Source: UMGS755 sp045590535
GTDB lineage: Bacteria; Bacillota; Clostridia; UBA1381; UBA9506
Assembly: GCA_045590535.1 (NCBI GenBank)
Contig: JAZNRE010000009.1
Span: forward strand, 1-60,936
Length of the DNA stretch: 60,936 bases
Direction of reading: 5' to 3'
Position numbers and translations under genes: made by a program. Within the stretch, counting starts at the first letter, position 1, and the number at the start of each line of letters is the position of its first letter. Below, one piece after another: positions 42,215 through 50,789 of the stretch. The notes beneath the pieces were generated by a model. It saw nothing but the letters and a program-made list of their open reading frames with translations, did not search any database and was not told the origin of the DNA.

Positions 42215-43594
42215 TTAAATCATGTTGCAGGGGTCTAAAACCTTGTCAATTTTCTCTTCTGTCATAAGGTTTTCGGCAATGATAATATCACGAATGTTTC
42301 TATCCTCGCGAAGAGCCTGCTTTGCCAACTTTGAGGCTTTGGTATAGCCAATATAGGGGCAAAGTGCGGTAACAAGACCAATGCTTCTGTCAAGGTGAGT
42401 TTGGCACTGTGCCGGATTGACTGTAATTTCACGCACGCAGTCTTTAATGAAGATAGAAACGCCGTTGCGCAGGGTGTCAAGAGATTCAAACAAGCAGCGG
42501 AAGGTGATGGGCTCAAAGGCATTCAACTCAAGCTGACCGGCTTCTGCTGCATAGGTAATGGTGGTGTCGTTACCAATAATGTTAAAGCAAATCTGATTCA
42601 TAACCTCAGGGATGACAGGATTGATTTTACCGGGCATAATGGATGAGCCGTTTTGCTTGGGCATTAAGTTAATTTCTGCAAAACCTGTTCTAGGGCCTGA
42701 AGACATGAGTCTTAAGTCATTTGAAATTTTAGAAAGAGTTGCCGCACAAGATTTCACAATGCCGGATACATACACAAAGGAATCAAGGTTTTGTGTTGCA
42801 TCAACCAGGTCATCCGCCTGAACTAACGGCAAGTTTGTAATCTCTGCTAAAACAGGCACAACGGTTTCAATATACTGGCGGTCAGCGTTAATACCGGTGC
42901 CCACCGCTGTGCCGCCCATGTTAAGCTTTGCCATTTCGCCGATGGCAAGCCGGAAGCGATTCATATCACGACGGATAGCGGAGGCATAGGCACGAAAAAC
43001 CTGACCAAAACTAATGGGAACGGCGTCCTGCATTTCGGTTCTGCCCATTTTAATAATGTGGCTGTAGTCCTCTGCCTTTTCCATAAAGGTATCATGCAGA
43101 ATTTTGAGTTCTTCTATGGCACTCATTAAAAGCCGTACGGTTGCAATTTTACCGGCGCTGGGATACGCATCGTTGGTGGACTGACCACAGTTAACATGGT
43201 CATTGGGATGAACAATGGAATAATCGCCCTTTTCGCCCCCCAGGATTTCAATGGCCCGGTTTGCAATAACCTCATTTGCATTCATATTAAAGGAAGTGCC
43301 GGCACCACCTTGAATGGAATCCACGATAAAATGCTCTACCAGTTGCCCTTTTAATATCTCATCGCAGGCTAAAACAATGGCGTCGGCAATCTTTTCATCA
43401 ATAACGCCTGCCTTTTTGTTGGCAATGGCCGCTGCCTTTTTAACCTCGGCAATGGCCTTAATCATTTCCGGGTGCACCCGGGTGCCGGAAATTTTAAAAT
43501 TTTCGGCAGCACGCAGAGCCTGCACGCCATAATAAGCTTGGGCGGGAACCTCTTTCATACCTAATGAATCATATTCTTCTCGAAACATCGCCAT
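42215..43594 (-). CDS. aspA: Aspartate ammonia-lyase
   Basis: Aspartate to fumarate and ammonia, aspartase/fumarase superfamily. 459 aa. The SS-loop signature GSSIMPGKINPVIPEVMNQ is typical of AspA, as is NPNDHVN-type VHPNDHVNCGQSTND, and GGTAVGTGINA. Class II fumarase is the alternative, but the GSSIMPGK form favours aspartase. ATG 43594 is chosen because TGAGGA lies nine bases upstream; GTG 43609 overlaps it. Single gene with its own promoter, convergent with lysR. Confidence 0.88.
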   Translation of the reverse strand: MAMFREEYDSLGMKEVPAQAYYGVQALRAAENFKISGTRVHPEMIKAIAEVKKAAAIANKKAGVIDEKIADAIVLACDEILKGQLVEHFIVDSIQGGAGTSFNMNANEVIANRAIEILGGEKGDYSIVHPNDHVNCGQSTNDAYPSAGKIATVRLLMSAIEELKILHDTFMEKAEDYSHIIKMGRTEMQDAVPISFGQVFRAYASAIRRDMNRFRLAIGEMAKLNMGGTAVGTGINADRQYIETVVPVLAEITNLPLVQADDLVDATQNLDSFVYVSGIVKSCAATLSKISNDLRLMSSGPRTGFAEINLMPKQNGSSIMPGKINPVIPEVMNQICFNIIGNDTTITYAAEAGQLELNAFEPITFRCLFESLDTLRNGVSIFIKDCVREITVNPAQCQTHLDRSIGLVTALCPYIGYTKASKLAKQALREDRNIRDIIIAENLMTEEKIDKVLDPCNMI

Positions 43595-43638
43595 GTTCTT
43601 TTTCCTCACTTTTGTCTGTCTTTTGTTTGATGCTTATG

Positions 43639-43667
43639 ATTATACACAACTTTAACCACATAAGCAA
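43639..43667 (-). promoter_or_regulatory. Promoter of aspA
   Basis: Minus strand: -35 TTGCTT (43662-43667), 17 bp, perfect -10 TATAAT (43639-43644). Confidence 0.62.
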
Positions 43668-43768
43668 ATACATATTAAAATATATTTATCATAATTATAT
43701 TTTATAGTAATAGCATTTTGCAGGCATATTTTTTTCCTTTTCTGCTATGTATAGTATTGGTGATGTGT

Positions 43769-44278
43769 ATGAAAGGATTTAAAGGATATATTGCATTTGG
43801 CATTTTATTCGTATCGGTTTTGGGAACCTTATTCCACTTTGTTTATGAATGGTCGGGCGGCAGCACCCTTGTGGGTTTGTTTGCGCCGGTTAACGAGTCT
43901 ATTTGGGAGCACACAAAGCTAATCTTTTTTCCCATGCTGCTCTACTCCTTTTATTTAAATAAAAAATTGAGTTTGGCCTATCCCTGCATAACTTCCGCTG
44001 CGGCTGCGGGCTCTCTTTTGGGCGTTTTGCTCATTATCGTTTTCTTTTATACTTACTCAGGCGTAATCGGCTTTCATACCCCTACCGTTGATAAATCCAT
44101 TTTTTATATTTCGGTCATTATAGCCTTTTATGCTGTGTACAAATGGACTCTTTCCTGCAGGGCTAATGGGGTTCACATACTTCTTCAATTTTTGCAAATC
44201 CTTCTGATTATCGCCTATGTTTTCTTCACCTTCTTTCCCCCTGACTATCCTCTGTTTATCAATCCGCAATTTAAGTAA
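43769..44278 (+). CDS. DUF6512-like integral membrane protein
   Basis: About 169 aa with five hydrophobic segments. The motif FAPVNESIWEHTKLIFFPML after the first helix is the hallmark of this small uncharacterised Firmicute membrane family, and the tail FTFFPPDYPLF is also conserved in pattern. The start is uncertain: ATG 43763 and 43769 follow a weak TTGGTGAT, and the frame is open back to 43718. No neighbour suggests a function. Stand-alone gene ended by a good terminator. Confidence 0.75.
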   Translation: MKGFKGYIAFGILFVSVLGTLFHFVYEWSGGSTLVGLFAPVNESIWEHTKLIFFPMLLYSFYLNKKLSLAYPCITSAAAAGSLLGVLLIIVFFYTYSGVIGFHTPTVDKSIFYISVIIAFYAVYKWTLSCRANGVHILLQFLQILLIIAYVFFTFFPPDYPLFINPQFK

Positions 44279-44282
44279 AACC

Positions 44283-44319
44283 AAAAAGGGACCGTCCCAT
44301 CAGGACGGTTCCTTTTTAA
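44283..44319. terminator. Terminator between the DUF6512-like gene and pgi
   Basis: AAAAAGG.ACCGTCC/GGACGGTTCCTTTTT stem with A and T flanks, usable in both directions. Confidence 0.82.
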
Positions 44320-44351
44320 AATAAGAAAATATGTTGGTAAGCACCAATTTG

Positions 44352-45677
44352 TTATACTCTTTCTTTCAATCTGACCCGTTCTTTTTCATAACCGGGCTTG
44401 CCTAAAAGGGCAAACATATTCTTTTTATAGGCCTCAACACCAGGCTGATCAAAGGGGTTCACCCCAAGAATGTAGCCGCTGATGGCGCATGCTTTTTCAA
44501 AGAAATATACCACATAGCCAAAATAATACTCTGAGAGTTCAGGAATATTGATAATGATATTGGGCACACCCCCGTCGTTATGAGCCAAAAGCGTTGCTAA
44601 AAACGCCTGTCGATTCACATAGTCAACACTTTTGCCGGCAAGATAATTTAGATTATCCAAATTATCTTCATCACTTTTAATGATAAGGTCTTTCTTCGGT
44701 TTCTCAACATTTAAAACCGTTTCAAATAAGATTCGGTGCCCTTCTTGTATATATTGTCCCAGGGAATGTAAATCCGTTGAAAAGGATGCCGAGGCCGGAA
44801 AAATACCCTTATGCTCCTTGCCCTCGCTTTCACCGTAAAGCTGCTTCCACCATTCTGAAAAAAACATAAGCTCCGGCTCATAGTTAATCATCATTTCAAT
44901 AGTTTTACCGCTTCGGTAAAGGGCGTTGCGACACGCTGCATATTGATAGCACGCATTTTGTTCAAGATCCTCTTTGAGAAAATCATGGTAAGCTGCCTCG
45001 GCACCCTCCATAATTTTTTTAATGTCAGCACCGCAAACCGCAATGGGCAAAAGACCAACCGCTGTTAAAACGGAATATCGACCGCCTATATTGTCCGGAA
45101 TCGCAAAGGTTTCATAGCCTTCTTTTTGGGCAAGCTCTTTTAGTGCACCGTGGGATTTATCCGTTGTAGCAAAAATTCTCTTTTGGGCGCCCTCTTTTCC
45201 ATACTTTTCTTCTAAGAGTTCTTTAAAAAACCGAAAGGCAATGGCCGGCTCGGTTGTGGTGCCCGATTTTGAAATAACATTGATTGAAAAGTCTTTATCA
45301 CGAACATATCGAAGCATTTGGCTCAAATAATTTGAGCTAATGGAATTGCCGGCAAAAAGCACCTCTGTTTTCGGGCATGCGCCGGGGCTGTTTAGCATGT
45401 CAATGGCTGACTTTGCCCCAAGATAAGACCCACCAATGCCAATTACCACTAAAACCTCTGATGTTTTTCTGATTTTTTCTGCCGCCTTCTGTATTCTTTC
45501 AAACTCTTTCTTGTCATAGGTTGTGGGAAGGTCAAGCCAGCCGATGAAATCATTGCCTGCACCCTGGCCCTCGTGAAGAAGATTGTGTGCCGCTGTCACT
45601 TCTGCCTGCATATCAAAAATATCGTCTTCTGAGAGTTCGATCAATGCTTTTGTATAATCAACACTTATCTGTTTCAT
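44352..45677 (-). CDS. pgi: Glucose-6-phosphate isomerase
   Basis: Glucose-6-P to fructose-6-P in glycolysis. 441 aa, short bacterial type as in Bacillus. LVVIGIGGSYLGAKSAIDML near residue 80, KSGTTTEPAIAFR (phosphate loop) near 145 and GRYSVLTAVGLLP near 205. AAGGAG precedes ATG 45677. Single gene, divergent from the AraC regulator at 45935. The 257-bp divergent region is very AT-rich, and I could not assign promoters in it with confidence. Confidence 0.96.
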   Translation of the reverse strand: MKQISVDYTKALIELSEDDIFDMQAEVTAAHNLLHEGQGAGNDFIGWLDLPTTYDKKEFERIQKAAEKIRKTSEVLVVIGIGGSYLGAKSAIDMLNSPGACPKTEVLFAGNSISSNYLSQMLRYVRDKDFSINVISKSGTTTEPAIAFRFFKELLEEKYGKEGAQKRIFATTDKSHGALKELAQKEGYETFAIPDNIGGRYSVLTAVGLLPIAVCGADIKKIMEGAEAAYHDFLKEDLEQNACYQYAACRNALYRSGKTIEMMINYEPELMFFSEWWKQLYGESEGKEHKGIFPASASFSTDLHSLGQYIQEGHRILFETVLNVEKPKKDLIIKSDEDNLDNLNYLAGKSVDYVNRQAFLATLLAHNDGGVPNIIINIPELSEYYFGYVVYFFEKACAISGYILGVNPFDQPGVEAYKKNMFALLGKPGYEKERVRLKERV

Positions 45678-45934
45678 TCTCTTCTCCTTTTCATAAATCG
45701 ATATTTCCTAATTCTCGTTATATCATAATCCGTTTTCTTTATAGCAAAATCCGTAATATAGATTTTTAACATATTATATGCAAATGCCCATTTTAACCAC
45801 TTTTTATGGCATGTTTTTACTTTTATATCAATATTATAAGTAAATTTATTGTTAAATGTCTATTGCAAAATGCGTGTTATATATGATAAAATACAAGCAA
45901 GATGCAAACCCTCTTTAAAAAGGTTGGTGTTAGT

Positions 45935-46687
45935 ATGCACGAAAGATATGATATTTATTTGCAAGATAAAGGCCTGGGCTTTATTAATCCCCATGTTTGC
46001 GGACGACAGGCCTGCGCACCGGGGCACTCAAGCAAAAGCATAAGAAGGTTTTGGCTCATCCACTATATTGTATCCGGAAAAGGCGTTTTTAAAATCGACG
46101 GAAAGACCTACGAAGTGGGCAAAAACGAAATTTTTATTATTCGTCCTAACGAGATTTATGAATACACCGCCGATTCTAAAAACCCCTGGCAATATAAATG
46201 GGTCGGTTTTTCAGGGGAATATGCCGATAAACTCAACCGGATAAAAGAAAGAGTTTTGTCCATTCCTGGCTATTTCTTTGACGACATGCAGAGAGCCGAA
46301 GATTATGGAGACATGTGTGAAGAATACATAGCACTGAAGGTTATGGAGCTTTTATGCGAGATTTTAGGAACTGAACATAAAAAATCATATGCCGAAACAG
46401 CGAAAAATATTATTGATTCTGACTACATGAAAAAAATATCGGTTGCCAGCGTGGCACAACAAATTGGAATTGATAAAAACTACTTGACAAAATTATTTAA
46501 ACAAAAATATAACCTTACTCTTCAAAGATACATCATGGAAAAGCGCATGCGCGAAGCTCGACACTTCCTTCATGCAGGGTATAATGTAGGTGAAGTGAGC
46601 CAGTTGGTTGGCTATGATGACAGTTTTTCCTTTTCTCGCACCTTTAAAAATGTATATGGCATATCCCCAAAAGCTGAAAAAAGATAG
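45935..46687 (+). CDS. AraC-family transcriptional regulator
   Basis: About 250 aa. N-terminal cupin (HYIVSGKGVFKIDGKTYEVGKNEIFIIRPNEIYEYTAD), then two helix-turn-helix motifs (ISVASVAQQIGIDKNYLTKLFKQ and VGEVSQLVGYDDSFSFSRTFKNVYGISPK). The HIYT-type sugar-responsive arrangement is common in Clostridia. ATG 45935 follows AAAAAGG by 11 bases; ATG 45902 is in frame but lacks a ribosome-binding site. Divergent from pgi; no obvious operon to control. Confidence 0.87.
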   Translation: MHERYDIYLQDKGLGFINPHVCGRQACAPGHSSKSIRRFWLIHYIVSGKGVFKIDGKTYEVGKNEIFIIRPNEIYEYTADSKNPWQYKWVGFSGEYADKLNRIKERVLSIPGYFFDDMQRAEDYGDMCEEYIALKVMELLCEILGTEHKKSYAETAKNIIDSDYMKKISVASVAQQIGIDKNYLTKLFKQKYNLTLQRYIMEKRMREARHFLHAGYNVGEVSQLVGYDDSFSFSRTFKNVYGISPKAEKR

Positions 46688-46697
46688 CAGGTAAAAT

Positions 46698-46726
46698 AAA
46701 CCCTCCTTTAGAAGGAGGGTTTTCCT
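46698..46726 (+). terminator. Terminator after the AraC gene
   Basis: AAACCCTCCTT/AAGGAGGGTTT with a TAG loop, then TT. Confidence 0.82.
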
Positions 46727-46760
46727 TTTATTTTAACTCAATCTGATTACAGCAGCCATG

Positions 46761-48062
46761 TTACTTCACTTTACTTTTATCATCTGTGGCGGGGTTGTTA
46801 ATCAGTTTGCCGTCTTCTTCAAACCTTGAGCCATGGCACGGGCAATCCCACGAGTGCTCCGCCTTATTGTATTTTAATGCACACCCCAAATGAGGGCATC
46901 TCGGTGTTGTTGGCGTAACCAATCCCTTGATTGATTCAACCACATTGATAGCAAGTTGAGGATGCCAGAAGCTTCTTGACGGTGAATAAACCTCTTCATA
47001 TTCACTTTTTCTCCCGCATATCATATCAGCTAATATCATAGCCGCTGTCATTGATGATGTCATGCCCCATTTGTTAAATCCTGTGGCTACATATAACCCC
47101 GGTGTTGATTTTGAATATTGGCCAATATAAGGGATGGCGTCAAGTGTCATGCAGTCCTGAGTTGCCCACCGGCCCACTTCTCGCGCATTTGAAAAATATT
47201 GTTTTGCAACCGCACAAAGCTCATCCCAATTTCCACCCGAGCTACCCGTCCGATGACTACCGCCGCCAAGGAGCAATAAATCATTCTGTTTTCGAAATGA
47301 CAAACCGTCTTTTGCTTCATCAACATACATCCCCTTTATATCCGACGCCCCTTCTAAAGCTAATACATAAGACCGATGCTGATACATTTTAAGAAAATAG
47401 CCACCATGTTTGTTAATAAAGGGAAAATGGGTTGCCACAATCATGTTTTTTGCCGTAATAGTGCCATGATTCGTCACGGCTGTGTTTGGTTTTAGCTCCA
47501 AAACTTTTGTGTTTTCATAAATCTTTAAATCTTTGGCGATGGCATAAGCAAATTTTAAAGGATGAAAGGTTGCCTGGTTTTCTATTTTAATGGCCCCGGC
47601 AACCGCAAAGGGCAACTCTGTTTCTTTGCAAAACACCCCACGGCATCCGACTTTATTAAGTGCATCCAGTTCTTTTTCAAGCACATCTTTGTTGTTTATA
47701 GAATACACAAAAGAATCGCAAACGGCAAAATCATCATCCATAACTGATGCAAGCGCCATCATTTTCTCACTGGCTTCCCTTTGGCTTTTAAAATAAAGCT
47801 GTGCTTTTTTAATGCCATATTTTTTTATGATTTTATGGTAAATAAGTCCATGCTGGAATGTGATTTTTGCTGTGGTGCCGCTAGTGACACCTGCACATAT
47901 TCTGTCCGCTTCCACCAACGCACAGTCCACACCTGCCTCTTTAAGCATATAAGCGCACAAAAGTCCACACAATCCGCCGCCGATGATTAACACATCGGTT
48001 TGAATATCGCCACAAAGCGAGCTAAATTCCGTTTTTTCTGCCTCATTCCATATGGATTTCAT
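46761..48062 (-). CDS. FAD-dependent oxidoreductase with C-terminal Rieske domain
   Basis: 433 aa. The N-terminal Rossmann motif VLIIGGGLCGLLCAYMLKEAG binds FAD (DadA/GlpO-like fold), and GLYVATGFNKWGMTSSMTAA is the second FAD motif near residue 330. Residues about 385-425 form a Rieske 2Fe-2S domain, with CPHLGC and CPCHGSRF supplying the two Cys and two His. Fusions of this type are known in Clostridia and Bacillus, but the substrate is unknown. GAGGTG precedes ATG 48062. No electron-transfer partner is adjacent. It could contribute to oxygen or peroxide defence near the Mn catalase, which is only inference. Confidence 0.85.
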   Translation of the reverse strand: MKSIWNEAEKTEFSSLCGDIQTDVLIIGGGLCGLLCAYMLKEAGVDCALVEADRICAGVTSGTTAKITFQHGLIYHKIIKKYGIKKAQLYFKSQREASEKMMALASVMDDDFAVCDSFVYSINNKDVLEKELDALNKVGCRGVFCKETELPFAVAGAIKIENQATFHPLKFAYAIAKDLKIYENTKVLELKPNTAVTNHGTITAKNMIVATHFPFINKHGGYFLKMYQHRSYVLALEGASDIKGMYVDEAKDGLSFRKQNDLLLLGGGSHRTGSSGGNWDELCAVAKQYFSNAREVGRWATQDCMTLDAIPYIGQYSKSTPGLYVATGFNKWGMTSSMTAAMILADMICGRKSEYEEVYSPSRSFWHPQLAINVVESIKGLVTPTTPRCPHLGCALKYNKAEHSWDCPCHGSRFEEDGKLINNPATDDKSKVK

Positions 48063-48142
48063 AGGTTCACCTCTTTTTTTATTATTGCAAAAAAGGCGGG
48101 AAGAATACTTGATTTCATTCTTTTTCTCTTTCTCATAAAAAA

Positions 48143-48174
48143 CAAAAAATCCTGTCTTTCGACAGGATTTTGTA
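48143..48174 (-). terminator. Terminator of the Na/Pi cotransporter gene
   Basis: AAATCCTGTC/GACAGGATTT with a TTTC loop; the minus strand continues into a T-run. Confidence 0.8.
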
Positions 48175-48212
48175 CGCTGTATATAAAACGAGTGGCATGA
48201 TGAGCACGGCCA

Positions 48213-49898
48213 TCAATTTTCTTCTTTTTGAGAACCGACAGGACTGATGATACTGTAACCGATATTCACCAAATGGTCGGCCACTCTTTCAAGTCCGACT
48301 ATAACAGATGAATAATAAGGGCTCACATCAACACTGCAGTTTCCTTCGGCAAGTCTTGCAAAGTGGCCGTCAATCAGCGACTTCTTCTTGCTGTCAACCT
48401 CTTCTTCCAATTGAGTCAGGTTTGACAGTCTATCTCTGCGCAGGTTTTCAAATGCATCTTTTGAAATTTCCAACATTTGCATAACATTTTCACGCATGGC
48501 CGAGATCCCGTCAAGGGCACGGTCGGAGAATGAGATATTCTTATGGATCATTTCAAGACCAATTTCGTGGAAGTTCTCGGCATGGTCACCAACACGCTCA
48601 AGATCGTTTAAAACATGAAAATAGGAGCCGATAACCTTTTCGTCTCGTCCCTCTATCTCCGCAGATAGCTTAATCAAAAACTCTGTTAATGCACTGTTGG
48701 TAAAGTCAATTATTTCTTCATTTTTGCAAATCTGCTCATCGTGCTCTGCAGAACCTGTATCCATTGCCACGAAACAAAGGCGGATGTTTTCTTCTACCAA
48801 GGAAACTATATAATCCATTTCCTTCTTCACCTGCATAAAGGCAACAGACGGCGTAGCAAGCAATCTTTCGTCCACATGTTTAAGTGCTTTGTCTTCTCCA
48901 TCTTCCTTCTTATCCCGAATAACAGAACAAGAAAACTTCACAAATTGCTTCACAAAGGGGAGCAGCAAGCCGGTCGTGACCACATTAAAAATAACATGGA
49001 AAAAGGAAACTCGCATTTGCAGTGACATGGGGTCATCTCTGGGGAAGGTGGACACCAGAAAATTGACAACTGGCTCACGAAACAGCCAAATAATAACCGT
49101 AAAGGCCACTGTTCCCACCACATTGAAGGCAAAATGAATCAGCGCAACGCGTTTGGAATTGGCATTTGCGCCAATCGATGCCAAAAGAGCCGTTACGCAG
49201 GTACCAATGTTCGCACCAAGAATGATGAACAGAGCAAGTTCAAGCGGGAGAACCCGGGTGCCAACCATGGTGATAACAACACCAGTAGAGGCCGAAGAGC
49301 TCTGAATGAGCGCTGTAAAAACAGCACCGACGATAATCAGAAAAAAGGGAAAATCAATTGTTTTAAAAACCTGAATAAAGAGGTTCTCAACAAGGGGATT
49401 TCCAAATGCCTGTTCACTGCTCATGATATTCATGCCCACAAAAATTAAGCCCAAACCTGTACACAAACTGCCGGCAATTTTAATCTTTTCTTTTTTGGCA
49501 AAGCCCATCATGACGCCGACAAAAGCAAGAACATACATCGCCATGTTAAAGTAATCATTTTTAAGAGCCACTAAAACACCAGTGATGGTTGTTCCGATGT
49601 TGGCACCCATAATAATAGGAGCTGCCTGCATAAGAGTCATTACACCCGCATTTACAAGACCAATAACCATGACTGATGTGGCAGAGGAGCTTTGAATGAT
49701 GGCCGTCACACCGGCACCAATGCCAACACTTGAAAATCGATTATTGCTGATTCTTTCAAGCAGGCGTTTCATCCCTTTGCCGGCACTTCTCTCTAAGGCA
49801 TCGCCCATAAAGTTCATTCCGACAATAAAAACACCCACGCCTGCCAGTAACCATATCAAACTTTGTAATAACTGCAGAGGATCTTGTGTTGGCAACAT
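48213..49898 (-). CDS. Na/Pi cotransporter family protein with PhoU-like C-terminal domain
   Basis: 561 aa. Residues 10-330 form the NptA/PNaS transporter with two inverted repeats: QSSSATS at 69-75 with GANIGTTITG, and QSSSAST near 205 with GANIGTCVTA. About nine membrane segments. Residues 350-550 form PhoU-like helical bundles (VNDLERVGDHAENFHEI and VGLERVADHLVNIGYSI). The family imports phosphate with Na+, and some members act in cyclic-dinucleotide or phosphate signalling. GGAG precedes the ATG. Divergent from the Mn catalase; no pst/pho genes nearby. Confidence 0.9.
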   Translation of the reverse strand: MLPTQDPLQLLQSLIWLLAGVGVFIVGMNFMGDALERSAGKGMKRLLERISNNRFSSVGIGAGVTAIIQSSSATSVMVIGLVNAGVMTLMQAAPIIMGANIGTTITGVLVALKNDYFNMAMYVLAFVGVMMGFAKKEKIKIAGSLCTGLGLIFVGMNIMSSEQAFGNPLVENLFIQVFKTIDFPFFLIIVGAVFTALIQSSSASTGVVITMVGTRVLPLELALFIILGANIGTCVTALLASIGANANSKRVALIHFAFNVVGTVAFTVIIWLFREPVVNFLVSTFPRDDPMSLQMRVSFFHVIFNVVTTGLLLPFVKQFVKFSCSVIRDKKEDGEDKALKHVDERLLATPSVAFMQVKKEMDYIVSLVEENIRLCFVAMDTGSAEHDEQICKNEEIIDFTNSALTEFLIKLSAEIEGRDEKVIGSYFHVLNDLERVGDHAENFHEIGLEMIHKNISFSDRALDGISAMRENVMQMLEISKDAFENLRRDRLSNLTQLEEEVDSKKKSLIDGHFARLAEGNCSVDVSPYYSSVIVGLERVADHLVNIGYSIISPVGSQKEEN

Positions 49899-50031
49899 AT
49901 CAGTACTCCTTTTTTCTTAAGTTATTCGTTTTAAAACCGGTTACAGTATATTATGCATTAAAATTACAAGACTATGAATAACGCACTCTAAATTGCTAAA
50001 AATAAAGAAAAAGCAATTGGAGGTAAACCAA

Positions 50032-50700
50032 ATGTTTAAACACGAAAAAATGCTGTTTCATCCTGTTTCAGTTGAAAAGCCAAACCCGCAATACGCTGTT
50101 TTGCTGCAGGAACAGCTTGGTGGCGGCAACGGTGAACTTAAAGCAGCCATGCAATATATGTCCCAGAGTTTTCGCATTAAAGACCCGGAAATTAAGGATT
50201 TGTTTCTCGATATAGCCGCCGAAGAACTGGGGCACATGGAAATGGTGGCACAAACCATCAACCTGCTCAACGGCCATGATGTTGATGCTACCAAAGTGCA
50301 GGCAGGCGAAATTCAGTCACATGTTATTTTAGGCTTAAATCCCGGTCTTATAAACGCCTCCGGCTATTCCTGGACAGCCGATTATGTAACCGTTACGGGG
50401 GATTTATGCGCCGACATTTTAAGCAATATTGCATCCGAGCAGCGAGCAAAAGTTGTCTATGAATATCTCTATCGTCAAATTGATGATAAAAAAGTAAAAG
50501 AAACCATCGACTTTCTTTTGAACCGTGAAGAAGCCCACAATCAAATGTTCCGTGATGCCTTTAACAAAGTGCAAAACACGGGTTCAAACCGTGATTTTGG
50601 CACAACAAAAGCCGCAAAAATGTATTTTTCAATGTCCGACCCGGGACCAAACGCCTTTGCAAATAGCGAAACCATTCCGCCGGAATTTATGAAGAAATAA
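50032..50700 (+). CDS. Manganese catalase (CotJC paralogue)
   Basis: 222 aa, same fold as CotJC at 3950. Metal ligands are at identical positions: E35, E65xxH68 (AEELGHME), E136 (ASEQRA), E166/H169 (REEAHN). The C-terminal tail is longer (GSNRDFG...GPNAFANSETIPPEFMKK) and resembles vegetative Mn catalases rather than the coat form. It decomposes H2O2. ATG 50032 follows GGAGG by eight bases; an upstream TTG would place that site inside the gene. No cotJA or cotJB is next to it and no sporulation-type -10 was found, so it may serve oxygen defence in growing cells. Confidence 0.9.
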   Translation: MFKHEKMLFHPVSVEKPNPQYAVLLQEQLGGGNGELKAAMQYMSQSFRIKDPEIKDLFLDIAAEELGHMEMVAQTINLLNGHDVDATKVQAGEIQSHVILGLNPGLINASGYSWTADYVTVTGDLCADILSNIASEQRAKVVYEYLYRQIDDKKVKETIDFLLNREEAHNQMFRDAFNKVQNTGSNRDFGTTKAAKMYFSMSDPGPNAFANSETIPPEFMKK

Positions 50701-50738
50701 TTCGGCGATAGCTTATGTCAATTCCATTAAATACGCAA

Positions 50739-50771
50739 AAAAATCCGCACACTTTTGTGTGCGGATTTTTA
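50739..50771. terminator. Bidirectional terminator between the Mn catalase and ALDH genes
   Basis: AAAAATCCGCACAC/GTGTGCGGATTTTT 14-bp stem with a TTTT loop. Confidence 0.9.
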
Positions 50772-50789
50772 ATCGTCCCAAATTCTTTT

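Noticed and set aside
42215..43594. Class II fumarase instead of aspartase
   Set aside because: The superfamily signature allows both, but GSSIMPGKINPV with PEVMNQ is the aspartase form; kept as a minor alternative.
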